A stretch of 64,000 nucleotides of DNA from Cannabis sativa (lineage: Eukaryota; Streptophyta; Magnoliopsida; Rosales; Cannabaceae): assembly GCF_029168945.1 (NCBI RefSeq), contig NC_083604.1:41225686-41289685 (forward strand), written 5' to 3'. Every line of letters begins with the position of its first letter. Position 1 is the stretch's first letter. Below are positions 11,310 to 22,884 of this stretch, piece after piece. Below the pieces are notes generated by a model. That model was not told the DNA's origin, ran no database searches, and worked only from the letters and a program-made list of their open reading frames with translations. The translations under genes and the position numbers were made by a program.

Positions 11310-14008
11310 AATTCATACACATGTTCAGAAAATAACAAATAATCACATATGTTATAAAAATACTAAATCTAACATAGTTTATTTTCCAAGGTTTTTAACA
11401 AACTGATACAGTGTCCCGTTTAGGCAAGAGTCAAAGTATCATCCATTGAATAGAGTTGTCAATTCATCTAAAATGATAATCATTATAGCAACCTTTTATT
11501 TGATCAAGATTGGAATTCAGCGTTGTCCCGTTTAGGCGAGAGTCAATGCAATTCTATCTTATGAGCTTCCACCATTGTTTCATATTTTGTAAGTCAAATA
11601 TAGTCGCCACCATTAGGGTGATCCATACCATATAAAACACTTATAAAGCTACTTATCTTTCGAGATTAAACGGTGCTAACTTGCTAATGAACGTTCCTCC
11701 ATTAGGGAGGATTACTCACTAAAACAAAAGCTATGTAAAACCAACAATGGAGATCGAATGTCTCTTGATTAAAGCTCATTATTTTAAAATATGTATTTTA
11801 TTTAATCATTTATTCCGTATTATAATAATGAAAAATTACAAATTAAAGTTGGTTTTGAAAAAAAATTATATTAAAAATATCCAACTTTAATTAAATTTCA
11901 ATTATTATTTAAATTCGAAAAATAAATTCAAAATTTAAAATAGAATAAATTTGAAAAAATATCTTGTTTAAGTTGTTTAGAAGAATCTAAAAAATCAACT
12001 TAAATATCTTTCAAATTAGATTTAATTAAATGTAAAATTAAGTTGTAACCACTTAATTTAAAAATATTCCATTTTAAGTTAATATTTGAAAAAATATCAA
12101 CTTAAAAAATATCTAAAGACTCTTAATAACAAATTCCTAAAATTCCTCAACTTAATTTTGAAATTTGAAATTCAAAAGATATTCAAATTTAAGTTGATTA
12201 GTTAGAGATAACTAATTTTCAACTTAAATAGGAATATTTAATGAAAAATTTAAATTAAGTTTCAGAAAGAATCTAGTTGGTTATAATTCTATATTTAATT
12301 AAATACAAGAAAATACATATAGTTTAGCTTAGAATATAATTCTTTAAACTATGGTTTTCTTAAATTAACTTCAATCAATTTTATTAGGTTAAACTAATTT
12401 AATTAACCTAGTACAGTTATCCAAATCAGGCAAATGGGCCTTCACAATTGGGGTAGTTCATGTGAGGGGGAGCTGGGTTCAGTATGTCGTACCCACTTCT
12501 ATTGGCCCCCAGCTCTCACACAAGGCCCAAAAGAGAGGAATTTAACCTTAAAATGAACAACTGTTATTAATTGAATAGGCCCAAAAACAAAATGGGCCTA
12601 AATAAAATCTATCAAAAACTATGATATTTTATTTAGCAACAACAACCTATATGCATCTATAACAAAATTAAACATATAGGCTCACACAGGCACATATTTG
12701 GATGGATCCTATCATGTTGCTAGGTCATACACAGATGAAAGAAGATTGTAAAATTTACCTGTTACAAATTATTTACTTGACCAATTGAACCATGGGTTAA
12801 AATCAGATCATTGGATCTGTCAACAAGCTAACCATGGCAATTTAAATCAAGCAATAATAGGTTTTATAAAACTTACATACAAGCTAAAACACATACTCCT
12901 GCAACAAGATGAATTGGATAGTTGGATGTAGGATTTATTTAATTTTAGATAATTATTTTCGAAAATATTTAAATATAAAAAAATATTTCGGGTTTTAAGA
13001 ATAAAATAATAAAAAAAAATTAAACCTATAATTTTTGAAAAAATAGGTTTTAACTAACCTAAATATCATTTTAAAAATAATTGCTAACTACCTTTTAAAT
13101 TTTTAAAGTTATTTTAGAAATTAAATATAAAATAAAAAATATATTTTTCAGATTTTATAATTTAATTTAAATAAAATAACAAAATTTAAAAGCTAGCAAA
13201 ATATCTTACTTCTATTTAAAATTACATGATTATAGATCTTATTTTAAATTTAAATAAGGTCAAATAATTTAAAAAAAAATATTAAATATCTGACCTTTAA
13301 ATTTAAAAAATAAGATAAAATAATCAAATTTAAAAAAAAAAAAGATATAAAATCAAGCAAAAAGATAGATTTTTACTTGTTTTCAAATTCAAATTACACT
13401 AATATCTAAAATTAAATTTTAAAAATTTCAAATTAATTTATTTCTGATATTAGATTTGAAAATTGAAAAGTAAAAATCAAAATACAAAACTACACAAAAA
13501 ATCGGAAGTTAATTCCATGAAATAGCATGAAAAATCGAAGAAAAACGAAAAAAATTGCGAGCTGTACGGACAGTATGCTGTGCATACTGCCCGCGCGTGC
13601 ATGGGAAGGTGCTTGACCGAGACACCTCGGCACAGGAGGCTGCATGCAGCCTCTCCGCGTGTGCGAGGCTCAGTTTCAGACAAAATTTTGTCTGTGCGCG
13701 TGCTGTCCGAGGGATGCCCCTCATCCGCGCGCGTGGGTAGTTGCACCACCCCTGATATTTTTCGAAACTTCAAAAAATCATAACTAATTCAAATTAAATC
13801 GAAATTGAGTTCTGTAAAAAAGTAAATTATTTAATGTTTTCCATACTATCCAATAAAAATAATTCCAGAAACAGATATTCAATTATTTTTTACGAAAATT
13901 CACAAACATCAATCAATCATCATACAACACACAAAACAACATGATACCATCCAAAACACAAACAAATCGTTTTAAGTCCAAATTTCTTGCAAGCAAATCA
14001 ATTACCAT
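11310..14008 (-). other. Long AT-rich leader of copia element A
   Basis: About 2.7 kb separate the primer site of A from the visible gag. It is very AT-rich and has no credible ORF. It contains two copies of TGTCCCGTTTAGGC (11412-11425 and 11524-11537) with similar flanks. A second patch at about 12430-12540 is rich in G and C, and a GC-rich palindrome cluster lies at 13553-13745. The length may reflect an inserted non-coding segment; I see no clear TSD inside it. Confidence 0.6.
13553..13745. other. GC-rich island with several perfect palindromes
   Basis: The island stands out in AT-rich DNA. It holds an 8-bp stem with a TGT loop (13571-13589), a perfect 18-bp palindrome at 13636-13653 (centre GCATGC), another at 13677-13694 (centre AATT) and several GCGCGC/CGCGCG words. 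ORFs predicted here on both strands are composition artefacts. Confidence 0.75.
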
Positions 14009-14021
14009 GGCTCTGATACCA
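14009..14021 (-). other. Primer binding site of copia element A
   Basis: The minus strand reads TGGTATCAGAGCC, two bases inside the LTR at 14024. This fixes A as a minus-strand element and 14024-15922 as its 5' LTR. Confidence 0.92.
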
Positions 14022-14023
14022 GT

Positions 14024-15922
14024 TGTTGGAAATTATTTTACCAGGATCTTAGATCTACTCACAAGTATGTTGATTAACACCCTAAATATGAACTTCTAAA
14101 ACGATTATAAAATAAACACATATAAAGTATGAGAAACCTTACATTGGGTGCAGCGGAATAAAATATCTCCTTTCGTTCAGATCTCTAACCCTTGTATCCT
14201 TTCTGTCGCAGAGTATTATCAAGATCTGAACCTGGATCTCTTTCTCTCCTTTCTTTAGTGCTGAAACTCCTTCTTGTTGAATATATTTCTTCACGATCTT
14301 CCTCACTATGATTGAGGTATTACTTGCTGTGTGTGGGCACTACTCTAACACTAAGAGGTTCAAAATTATTCAAGGAAGAAGAAGAGTATGAAGGTGGCGG
14401 CTAGGGTTTAGAAAGAGAAGGCTCAGGTTTTTCTCTGAAGGAAACTAGAAGTAAAAGTGTATATTTCCTGAAGCCTTCAATATCTATTGATAGCATTCCA
14501 CATAGGGTTAGGTTTGAATTATTTGACATTAAAATAATGAAAATATCAGATGATAAAGCCTATAAAAGTGGCCGGCCATGGCTATGTGGATTTGGGCCTC
14601 ACTTTTTGTAATTTTGCAGTTTTATCATTTCCGCATCTCATTTTCTCAAAAACGCAAATTTTCAAATTCAACTATTTAAATGGCAATTCTAACTATTTAA
14701 TAATTATTAAATAATATTGTCATTTATCATATTTATTAATTGAACCATACAAAGTATCATAATTAACAAATATGCCCTAAAAACTCTTTCTTTACAATTT
14801 CGCCCTTACTTAGTGAAAAATTTACAAATAGATATAGTCTAATTTGAGAATTATTATTGATTAATCAAAACCAATTAAATGAGTCTTACAAGTAATATTG
14901 TCTCAACTAGTGGGGGGACTATGGGTCTATATAACCGAGCTTCTAATAAGCAGATCATGAATTTATAACCTAAATTCACTGACTTATTAATTCTTCGTTG
15001 AATCCACGCATAGAACTTAGAATTGCACTCTCAGTATATATAGAACGCTCTATATGTTCCACCATATAGACACGTCATTAGTTATCCATTGTTATAATCC
15101 TAATTTGATCAAAGATCCTCTATATGAATGATCTACACAGTAAAGGGATTAGATTACCGTAACACCCTACAACGTATTTTATCCTTAAAACACTTAACCC
15201 CGTATAAATGATATTTCAGCTATGTGAAATGAGTACTCCACCATTTATTTTCATTTGGTCAATCTCGAAGGAGATCATCCTTTACTTTTTATTTGCCAGA
15301 TAGAAGCTATAGATTCCATATTTATGTTAGCGCTCCCACTCAATTGCACTACCGTGTTCCTAAAATGTACGTATCACCCTGATCCAAAAGTAGGCTTAAC
15401 TAACAAATCAAAGAACACGAATAACACTCTTGAGATTGAGCCTAATCATATCAGGATTTAGATCATTTGATCTAGAATCAACTAGGTGATATTGACTTGA
15501 ATAGATATTACAATAAGTTTGATAAATCTATGTCAAAGTTCAATATCGGTCCCTTCCGATGCATACTCCATGCACCCAACCTGAGATTTACTTTAACCAA
15601 TGCTCTGGAAAGAACATAACATTTCTCCAAATGCAAGTAAACTCTGTTGTAGATTATCATATTAGTAAAACCCTGTGTTTGATAAATCTAGGAATCTTTA
15701 TTCACATAGTCATGTTTACTTTCCAATGTGTTGACAACACAATAAACAGGATCAAGTATGTAAAAAGGGTTTCAGATGAATTTATAAATCAAATAGACAA
15801 GCAATTGATAAGATGAACCAAAACATACACAAATGAATGAAAAATACTTCTGTTTCTTTATTGATGTTGAATAAAATGGATTACATTGAAATGGAGTTTT
15901 ATTTAGGGCATAAAACCCAACA
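14024..15922 (-). repeat. 5' LTR of copia element A (1899 bp)
   Basis: On the minus strand it starts TGTTGGGTTTTATGCCC and ends TTTCCAACA. It is a full-length reference for the related LTR pieces at 1-848/10294-10709, 41889-43561 and 48463-49261. The right flank is GCTTA (15923-15927), inside the RT of gypsy element F. Short ORFs at 15255-16064 on the plus strand are chance frames. Confidence 0.9.
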
Positions 15923-16217
15923 GCTTATTCGGGGTATAATCAAATCAAAATGCATCCACCAGACCAAGAACATACAAGTTTTCGAACAGATATGGGTTTG
16001 TATTGCTATAAGGTCATGTCATTTGGTCTCAAAAACGCTGGAGCTACATACCAAAGATTGGTAAATAAGATGTTTAAAGACCAGATCCTATGAAACATGG
16101 AACTGTACGTGGATGACATACTCGTCAAATCCAAGAAGGCTGGGGGGCACATAGATGACCTGGACGAATGCTTCAAAGTCCTTAGGAAGTATAACATGAA
16201 ACTCAATCCCTTAAATT
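15923..16217 (+). pseudogene. pol: F reverse transcriptase, catalytic part
   Basis: Translation gives the Tat-type RT core: YSGYNQIKM, then the SFGLKNAGATYQRLVNKMF segment and the catalytic YVDD at about 16108-16119, then YNMKLNPLK at the break. One in-frame TGA lies at about 16091. The left side is cut by copia A and the right side by element C. The coding sequence resumes at 34181. Confidence 0.88.
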
Positions 16218-16598
16218 TGTAACACCCTGGAATTTAGAAATGGATTAGCAAAACCCTAACTAGATAATTATGTATAATTGAGGAATTATATTATTATATA
16301 ATTTAATATATGTGAATTAATATGAATTTTAATATATTAAGACCCCGTTGGTGAGCCAGGGGCATTTTGGTAATTATGACCCGAGAAGGGTAAAATGATG
16401 AAATTAATTTAATTACGTGCTTAATGGAACTATATTATTATATAGTATGCATGTCTTGTCTTTTCAGGTGTGTTCTAACAGGTTGGCGCGGTATAGTCAC
16501 AATCGGGAATTTCGGGCCGAACTGGGTTTTATGCATGGAATGACAAAATTACCCTTGTGTGGGTGAGTATGTGTGTATTTAAGCCCTGGGAGAAAAAT
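16218..16598 (+). repeat. C 5' LTR, left piece
   Basis: This matches the first part of the 3' LTR at 31500. Compared with that LTR it lacks about 85 bp (present at about 31811-31895). The last five bases (AAAAT) are one copy of the Cassandra TSD. Confidence 0.9.
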
Positions 16599-17036
16599 TG
16601 TAACGTCCCCGCTTCAAGCCTCCATTGGGTCCTTACACCCACGAAATGAATGGCTCTTATACACGAGTACGTCACTCTGACTGCTTCCTGGATTGATGAC
16701 TGACCCTACAGACCAACACGAGTGTTTTCAGCGTACTTTGTCCTCACTCACACGCATCCTGGGAAAACTTCCCAGGAGGTCACCCCTCCTTGAAATTGCT
16801 CCAGGCCAAGCACGCTTAACTGTGGAGTTCTTTCGAGATGGGCTACCGAAAAACAAGATGCACCTTGTTGATATAGGTAGTACCAATCAATCCATTTAAG
16901 CTCTCTTCAATTGTGTAGTCCCATACCTACACAGTCTCAGAATCATCCCACATGACCTTCCCTAGGCGGTGTGGGATTGTACAGCTTACCCGGTATTTCC
17001 CCTAACGGATCACGGGACTACTGACTGTCACAATCA
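16599..17036 (-). repeat. Cassandra LTR a (minus, 438 bp)
   Basis: On the minus strand it starts TGATTGTGACAG and ends GGGGACGTTACA. The 5S-like segment is at 16766-16830. It is followed at 17037-17077 by a 41-bp remnant of the internal domain that has lost the primer site. Confidence 0.88.
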
Positions 17037-17077
17037 CCCCCCCTTACGGGGTCCGACGTCCTCGTCGACCACACATT

Positions 17078-17514
17078 TGTAACGTCCCCGCTTCAAGCCT
17101 CCATTGGGCCCTTACACCCACGAAATGAATGGCTCTTATACACGAGTACATCACTCTGGCTGCTTCATGGACTGATGACTGACCCTACAAACCAACACGA
17201 GTGTTTCCAGCGTGCTTTGTCCTCACTCACACGCATCCTGGGAAAACTTCCCAGGAGGTCACCCATCCTAAAATTGCTCCAGGTCAAGCACGCTTAACTG
17301 TGGAGTTCTTTCGTGATGGGCTACCGAAAAACAAGATGCACCTTGTTGACATAGGTAGTACCAATCAATCCATTTAATCTCTCTTCAACTGTGCAGTCCC
17401 ATACCTACACAGTCTCAGAATCATTCTACTTGACCTTCCCCAGGCGATGTGGGATTGCACAGCTTACCCGGTATTTCCCCTTACGGATCACGGGACTACT
17501 GACTGTCACAATCA
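17078..17514 (-). repeat. Cassandra LTR b (minus, 437 bp)
   Basis: It is a near copy of LTR a with the 5S-like segment at 17245-17307. The internal domain at 17515-17582 is full length (68 bp), but its primer site differs from the canonical Met site at two bases (minus strand TGGTATTCGAGC). Confidence 0.88.
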
Positions 17515-17582
17515 CCCCCCCTTACGGGGTCCGACGTCCTCGTCGACCACACTTCCGGCTGGGTCAAGGCTCGAATACCATT

Positions 17583-17667
17583 TGTAACGTCCCCAGGCAG
17601 TGTGGGATTGCACAGCTTACCCGGTATTTCCCCTAACGGATCACGTGACTACTGACTGTCACAATCA
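17583..17667 (-). repeat. Cassandra LTR c, internally deleted
   Basis: Only the first about 75 bases and the last about 12 bases of the LTR remain, joined at CCCC; the 5S-like segment is gone. It ends at the cluster centre, next to the D insertion. Confidence 0.82.
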
Positions 17668-17668
17668 C

Positions 17669-18857
17669 TGTTAGGCTATTTTTAGCCTATGTTTTGGATC
17701 CAATTTATGTGCATTTTTAGCTGTGTTGGGACGGAATTACGCCTGTTTTCTATGTTTTCAGGTTCTTTGGAGTAAAAGAGGTCTCGGGTGCAGAAATTCA
17801 TTAAAAGACGTGCTGAGCCGAAGAAAAACTTAATTTTTGAGTTTTTGCATATCTGGCCGCGGCGATGAAGAGGCTCGCCGCGGCGAGTTACGAGATACAG
17901 AGAGAGCCTAAATTTGGCAAATTCTTGCCGCGGCGAGAGGAAGCTTGGCCGCGGCGAGATCCCGTACGGACCAGGGGCATTTTCATCCATCGAACCCTAA
18001 ATTTCAATTATAAATAGAAAACTGCGATTGAAAGTCAGGGAGAGCGATTTGGAACCCTAAAACACAGCTGAGAGCGGCAGGAAGAGCATAGAGATTCAAG
18101 TGAAGATCCAGAATTCATCCACCAACAGTTCTTTTCTTTATTCCTCTTTAATTTATTTATGTTGAATATTGTCATAGGAATGGTTATGGATTTGTTTCTG
18201 AACTAAATTTCCCATTTAGGGAGGATGATGATTGTTGTTTAATGTTTTGCCTAGTTAATGTTTAATTACCATTCCTCAATTCTTGTTGTGAAATTATCTT
18301 AATTTGTGTTTAATTTCATGTTTAAGATTGATCACCTTGTGCATGCTCTATGATCTCAATTCGAAATCTGAAAAGTGAGAATTGAGAATGCTAGAATTAA
18401 GATAATCAATGTTCTATGTGAAACGAAAGTATTTGCATGACTTATGTGACGAGTAGATTATTACTTAATGCTGATTTCATGTTAGTTTAATTAAGGAATT
18501 AATTAGATAATATGTGATTTAGAATCTAGAAGATCTGAAAGGAGCTAGGTTATTTCATAATCTGTCATTCACTCCAAGAATAGGATAGTAATTAAGCATT
18601 AACGATTTGGGTAAACAACAACAGGATTCTCCTCCCTATTGTCTCATCTTGCTCAACTTTCAATTGTGTTATTAAGTTTTCTGAATTTCTTTCATATTTT
18701 ACTGTTTTTAAATCATAATTGCTTTCGATTTGCCGAATAGAATCATAAGTATAATTTAGTGGTACTTAATCCAATTCCCTGTGGGATCGACCTCACCTGT
18801 GTGAGATTTACTACTTGATTGCGTATACTTGCGTAGCGTTTATAGAATATAGCAACA
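17669..18857 (+). repeat. D 5' LTR (1189 bp)
   Basis: It starts TGTTAGGC and ends AGCAACA. Four GCCGCGGC palindromes lie at about 17854-17960, about 50 bp upstream of a TATA box (TATAAATAG, 18009-18017). The long minus-strand ORF at 17682-17990 is a chance frame repeated in the other LTR. Confidence 0.93.
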
Positions 18858-18863
18858 AGTTTT

Positions 18864-18879
18864 TGGCGCCGTTGCCGGG
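18864..18879 (+). other. D primer binding site
   Basis: TGGCGCCGTTGCCGGG follows the LTR after six bases. This site is characteristic of Athila-group elements. Confidence 0.88.
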
Positions 18880-20787
18880 TTTTATAGAAGATTTATCAAA
18901 GATTTTTCCAAAGTGGCCAAACCGCTATCCAAGCTTCTTGCTAGTGGAGTACCTTTTGAATTTGGGAAAGATTGTCTTGAAGCATTCCAAATTCTCAAGG
19001 AGAAGTTAATCTCAGCACCGATTGTGACTACACCAAACTGGGAATTACCTTTTGAAATCATGTGCGATGCAAGTGATTATGCTATTGGAGCAGTCTTGGG
19101 ACAACGGGTTGACAAGGTATTCAGAACCATTTATTATGCAAGCAAAACCTTGAATGATGCCCAACTAAACTACGCTACTACAGAAAAAGAGATGCTGGCC
19201 ATAGTGTTTGCATGTGACAAATTTCGACCCTACTTAATTGGTAATAAAGTGATAGTGTATACAGATCATTCAGCAATCAAATACTTGATGACTAAGAAGG
19301 ATGCCAAACCACGACTGATTCGATGGGTTCTTCTTTTGCAAGAATTTGATCTAGACATAAAAGACAAGAAGGGTACTGAGAACTTGGTGGCAGATCACTT
19401 GTCAAGACTAGAACTGGAAGAAAGTCAGAATACGAAAGAGGTACAAATAAATGAACAATTTCCCGATGAACAACTCTTTAGTGTGAGGGAAAGTCTGATG
19501 GTACCATGGTATGCTGATTATCTTAACTTCTTGGCTGCCAATATCACTCCTCCTGAGCTATCTCGACAACAACTAAAGAAGTTCTTTTCTGAGGTGAAAC
19601 ATTACTATTGGGAAGAGCCAATCCTCTACAAGCACTGTGCAGATCAGATAATAAGAAGGTGTGTGCCTGAAGAGGAGATGTACTCTATTCTTAATCACTG
19701 TCATGCTTTACCATGTGGGGGACACTTCAGTGGAACTAGAACAAATTGCCAAGGTGTTGCAAAGTGGATTCTTTTGGCCAACACTTTTCAAAGACGCTAG
19801 TACTTTTGTGAAGGCATGTGATCGTTGTCAGCGTACAGGAAACATCTCAAGGAGAAACGAAATGCCTTTGACAGGAATCTTGGAAGTAGAGTTGTTTGAT
19901 GTATGGGGGATAGACTTTATGGGTCCTTTTCCTTCATCGTTTAGCAATCTATACATTTTACTAGCTGTGGATTACGTATCAAAATGGGTAGAAGCTGCAG
20001 CAACACCAACTAATGATGGAAAAACAGTTCTTCGGTTCCTTCAGAAGAATATATTCACACGGTTTGGTACTCCCCGAGCGATCATAAGCGATGAAGGGAG
20101 TCATTTCTGCAACAAACAGTTCGAAGCACTCCTTTCAAAGTATGGTGTTCGTCATCGAACTGCCCTCCCCTATCATCCGCAAAGTAATGGCCAAGCTGAG
20201 ATTTCTAACCGGGAAATAAAGATGATTCTGGAGAAAACGGTGCAAAGATCAAGGAAAGATTGGTCAAGAAAGTTGGATGACGCATTGTGGGCTTATAGAA
20301 CAGCGTTCAAGACGCCAATCGGGATGTCACCATATCGGTTGGTGTTTGGAAAGGCTTGTCATCTACCGGTGGAGCTAGAACACAAGGCGTATTGGGCAAT
20401 GAAAACTTTGAACATGGATTTAAAAGCCGCCGGCGTAAAAGACTACTACAGTTGGATGAGTTGGAAGAATTTCGAAATGAAGCTTATGAAAACGCCAAGA
20501 TTTACAAGGAAAGAACTAAGAGATGGCATGACAGAAATCTAGTCAGAAAGGAGTTTCAACCTGGTCAACAAGTTCTACTCTTTAACTCAAGACTAAAGTT
20601 GTTTCCTGGTAAATTAAAATCAAGGTGGTCAGGGCCATTTACAGTGGTCAAGGTGTTTCCCTACGGAGCAGTGGAACTAAAAGGTGAAAGTCCTAATACT
20701 TTCAAAGTGAATGGACAGCGATTAAAGCTCTACTTGGGAGGTCAATTTGATCAAACCAAGTCCGCCATGATTCTGGCGCCACTTTGA
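18880..20787 (+). pseudogene. pol: D pol remnant: RT end, RNase H, integrase
   Basis: Coding sequence starts within two bases of the primer site ([16 protein letters not shown]), so the deletion joins leader to the end of RT. RNase H follows ([49 protein letters not shown]). The integrase has an H/C zinc finger ([16 protein letters not shown]) and the D-D-E residues in [15 protein letters not shown] and NGQAEISN. The C-terminal domain ends at TGA 20785-20787. A one-base frameshift lies near 19745 and another near 20435, so three frames (18913-19800, to 20542, then to 20787) are used. The product could not be made intact. Confidence 0.9.
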
Positions 20788-20923
20788 AGATCTCGATCAA
20801 CGTCTAGCTAAGGACGATAAAGTTAGCGCTAATTGGGAGGCAACCCAGGTGTTCTTTTGATTTAGTTGAACTCTTTTTAAGTTTACTGTTATTTTTCTTG
20901 ATGATCATTCTGTTTCGTTACTG

Positions 20924-20957
<34 letters not shown>

Positions 20958-21711
20958 GATCAGTGGCCGCGGCCATGGGATGTCTGGCCGCGGCCAGAAT
21001 GTCCTTACAGAAAGTCCTTGTTTTTGGCGATTTCTAGCCGCGGCGAGGGTATACACCGCCGCGGCCAGAATGGACTTACAGAATGGGGCTTATTTTCACG
21101 GATTCTCGCCGCGGCGAGGCTACAGGTCGCCGCGGCGAGATTGGTCAGTTTTTCCTTTTTAAATCCCAAATCCCTAACATTTCAAATCAAACCCCACATT
21201 CAAACCCTCTCTTCTCCACGCCGAAAACAACCCTTTTCACCATTTTTTCTTCATCTAATCCCATTCAAACTCCTTTTCATCAAATCTAACCATAAACTTT
21301 CATCAACAATCATCCTAAACCCTTATTTCTCTCATTAAACACTATTTCCCACTCAAAATCAACCCCAAATCCCTAAAACCTCACCCAAAATATTAAAAAA
21401 ACCTTATTCATCCTTTTCTTTCTCAAAAGCTTCAAGATGTCAACAATGGAGGATGATTAAAGGAACATTGTCATTGAGGTATTAATTCTAAGACTTCCAC
21501 TCCAATTTTTATTGAAGAATTTGTGAATTTGTTGGATAGTTTTGGATTATTTGGTGGATATTTGGGATTTTTGCTATATACATTGTTAAAATTGATTGTG
21601 TGAATAGAATTGGGTTAGATTGAAGGGGATTTAAATCCCGGGAAGTCAATTTTTAAGGGGAAGTGCTGTCAAAATTTTGAAAAATCTTGAAAGTTAGAAA
21701 AATTTGATGCT
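20788..21711 (+). other. D spacer with poly(A) run and GCCGCGGC array
   Basis: There is no gene. A 30-base A run lies at about 20923-20953. A second set of GCCGCGGC palindromes lies at 20963-21142, followed by a weak TATA-like TTTTTAAAT (about 21153) and a CT-rich leader. This mimics the order array-TATA-leader in the LTR and may promote the following ORF; that is inference. Confidence 0.6.
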
Positions 21712-22884
21712 ATGGGTCCAAAGAGGTCAAGGGTTAATGAAGAGGGAGCTTCATCATCCAACCCATCTAGGGGACGCGCTAATCTTGATAGAGTTAGGTT
21801 TACCAACATGGAGGCTCAAGAGCGGTTTTTGAAATTGAAAGATAGGGCATTCATTGAAGATAGAGGGATAGACATTGTCAACCTAAGCCAAACTGCCAAC
21901 ATTCCCCCTGCTTTTGCATCTATTAGGGATCAAATCCTACAGAGGCAGTGGACTAAGTTCGTAGATGTCACTGAGCGTGGTAATCAAACTCTAGCTTTGG
22001 AATTTTTAGCCAACTGGCCTGAAAGAGACGAGGGCAAAGTTAGAGTTAGGGGGGTTAGAGTGCCTGCTACCACAGCCGCTATTCATGCCCTTTATGACCT
22101 ACAAACTTTCACTAATGAAGAACAACCCTTGAAACGACAATTTTATGAGAGAAGTACGAATTATGTGGATATTGCTGAGACTCTAGGGTATCCTGGCCTT
22201 AGGTTCCATGAGCTTAATGGAGAACCATACCAATTGTACCGATGTGAACTCAACCCAGTGGCCAAGGCTTGGCTTTACTTTGTGAGTGCAAGGATGCTCC
22301 CCAACAAGCATTTTTCTGATGCTCAAATGGACAGACTTAAATGGGTTTACGGCATTATGAAAGGGTATAATTTGAATGTGGGGGATATTGTTCGAACGAC
22401 CTTTGACATTATGGTTGAGGGATCTTCCGGTGGAGGACTGGGGTTGGCTGGAATAATCACTGACCTATGTGAGAAACATGGAGTACCACAGTACTCATAT
22501 GATACAAAGGCACCGCCCCAGCGCCCTATTAACTTGGCGACTGTTCTTCGTTTCAAACCTCCTCATCCTCATGGTCAACCGCCAGTTCAAAGAGGTCCTC
22601 CGGCAAGAGAAGAAGAGGAACATGAGGACATCGAACCACCGCGTCTTGTCGGGCCTCTTGACCCTGCCATGCAGTACACTCACAATCAGCTGAATTATCT
22701 GATTCAGCAGAACATGCATATGCAAAATTACATGGCCCAGAGGAGTATCTTCGATGAGCAGCAGGTGGCTCAATTGAACACACTTGTCACGAGGATGAAT
22801 ATCGGTGTGGATGATCCAAACTATTTTCCCATGCCACCCCGTTTCAACCCTTATGACCAGCCACCGCCGCCAAACCCCTTCTAA
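21712..22884 (+). CDS. Athila-type downstream ORF (putative plant transposon protein domain)
   Basis: An intact 390-residue frame starts at ATG 21712. Residues about 30-270 resemble the domain found in Athila ORFs downstream of pol: a motif like ERF-LKLKDRAFIEDRGID, then VRVRGVRVPATTAAIHALYDL, an aromatic LNPVAKAWLYFVSARMLPN stretch, then GLGLAGIITDLCEKHGV. The C-terminus (about 285-390) is proline-rich and acidic, with a glutamine/methionine-rich helix. Such ORFs are sometimes called env-like, but I see no convincing signal peptide or membrane anchor, so function is unknown. It is the only unbroken ORF in D. Expression would need splicing or an internal promoter. Confidence 0.75.
   Translation: MGPKRSRVNEEGASSSNPSRGRANLDRVRFTNMEAQERFLKLKDRAFIEDRGIDIVNLSQTANIPPAFASIRDQILQRQWTKFVDVTERGNQTLALEFLANWPERDEGKVRVRGVRVPATTAAIHALYDLQTFTNEEQPLKRQFYERSTNYVDIAETLGYPGLRFHELNGEPYQLYRCELNPVAKAWLYFVSARMLPNKHFSDAQMDRLKWVYGIMKGYNLNVGDIVRTTFDIMVEGSSGGGLGLAGIITDLCEKHGVPQYSYDTKAPPQRPINLATVLRFKPPHPHGQPPVQRGPPAREEEEHEDIEPPRLVGPLDPAMQYTHNQLNYLIQQNMHMQNYMAQRSIFDEQQVAQLNTLVTRMNIGVDDPNYFPMPPRFNPYDQPPPPNPF

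Noticed and set aside
13477..13783. Overlapping ORFs of 61-98 residues on both strands
   Set aside because: They come from the GC-rich palindromic island, share no family motif and lie in an element leader.
15255..15816. Small ORFs in plus orientation
   Set aside because: They lie antisense within the copia A LTR.
16766..16830. Genuine 5S rRNA gene
   Set aside because: Only part of 5S is conserved, it is embedded in 438-bp LTRs with PBS and PPT, and it repeats as Cassandra.
16599..17667. CRISPR-like or satellite tandem repeat
   Set aside because: The units are LTRs separated by short retrotransposon internal domains, not short repeats with unique spacers.
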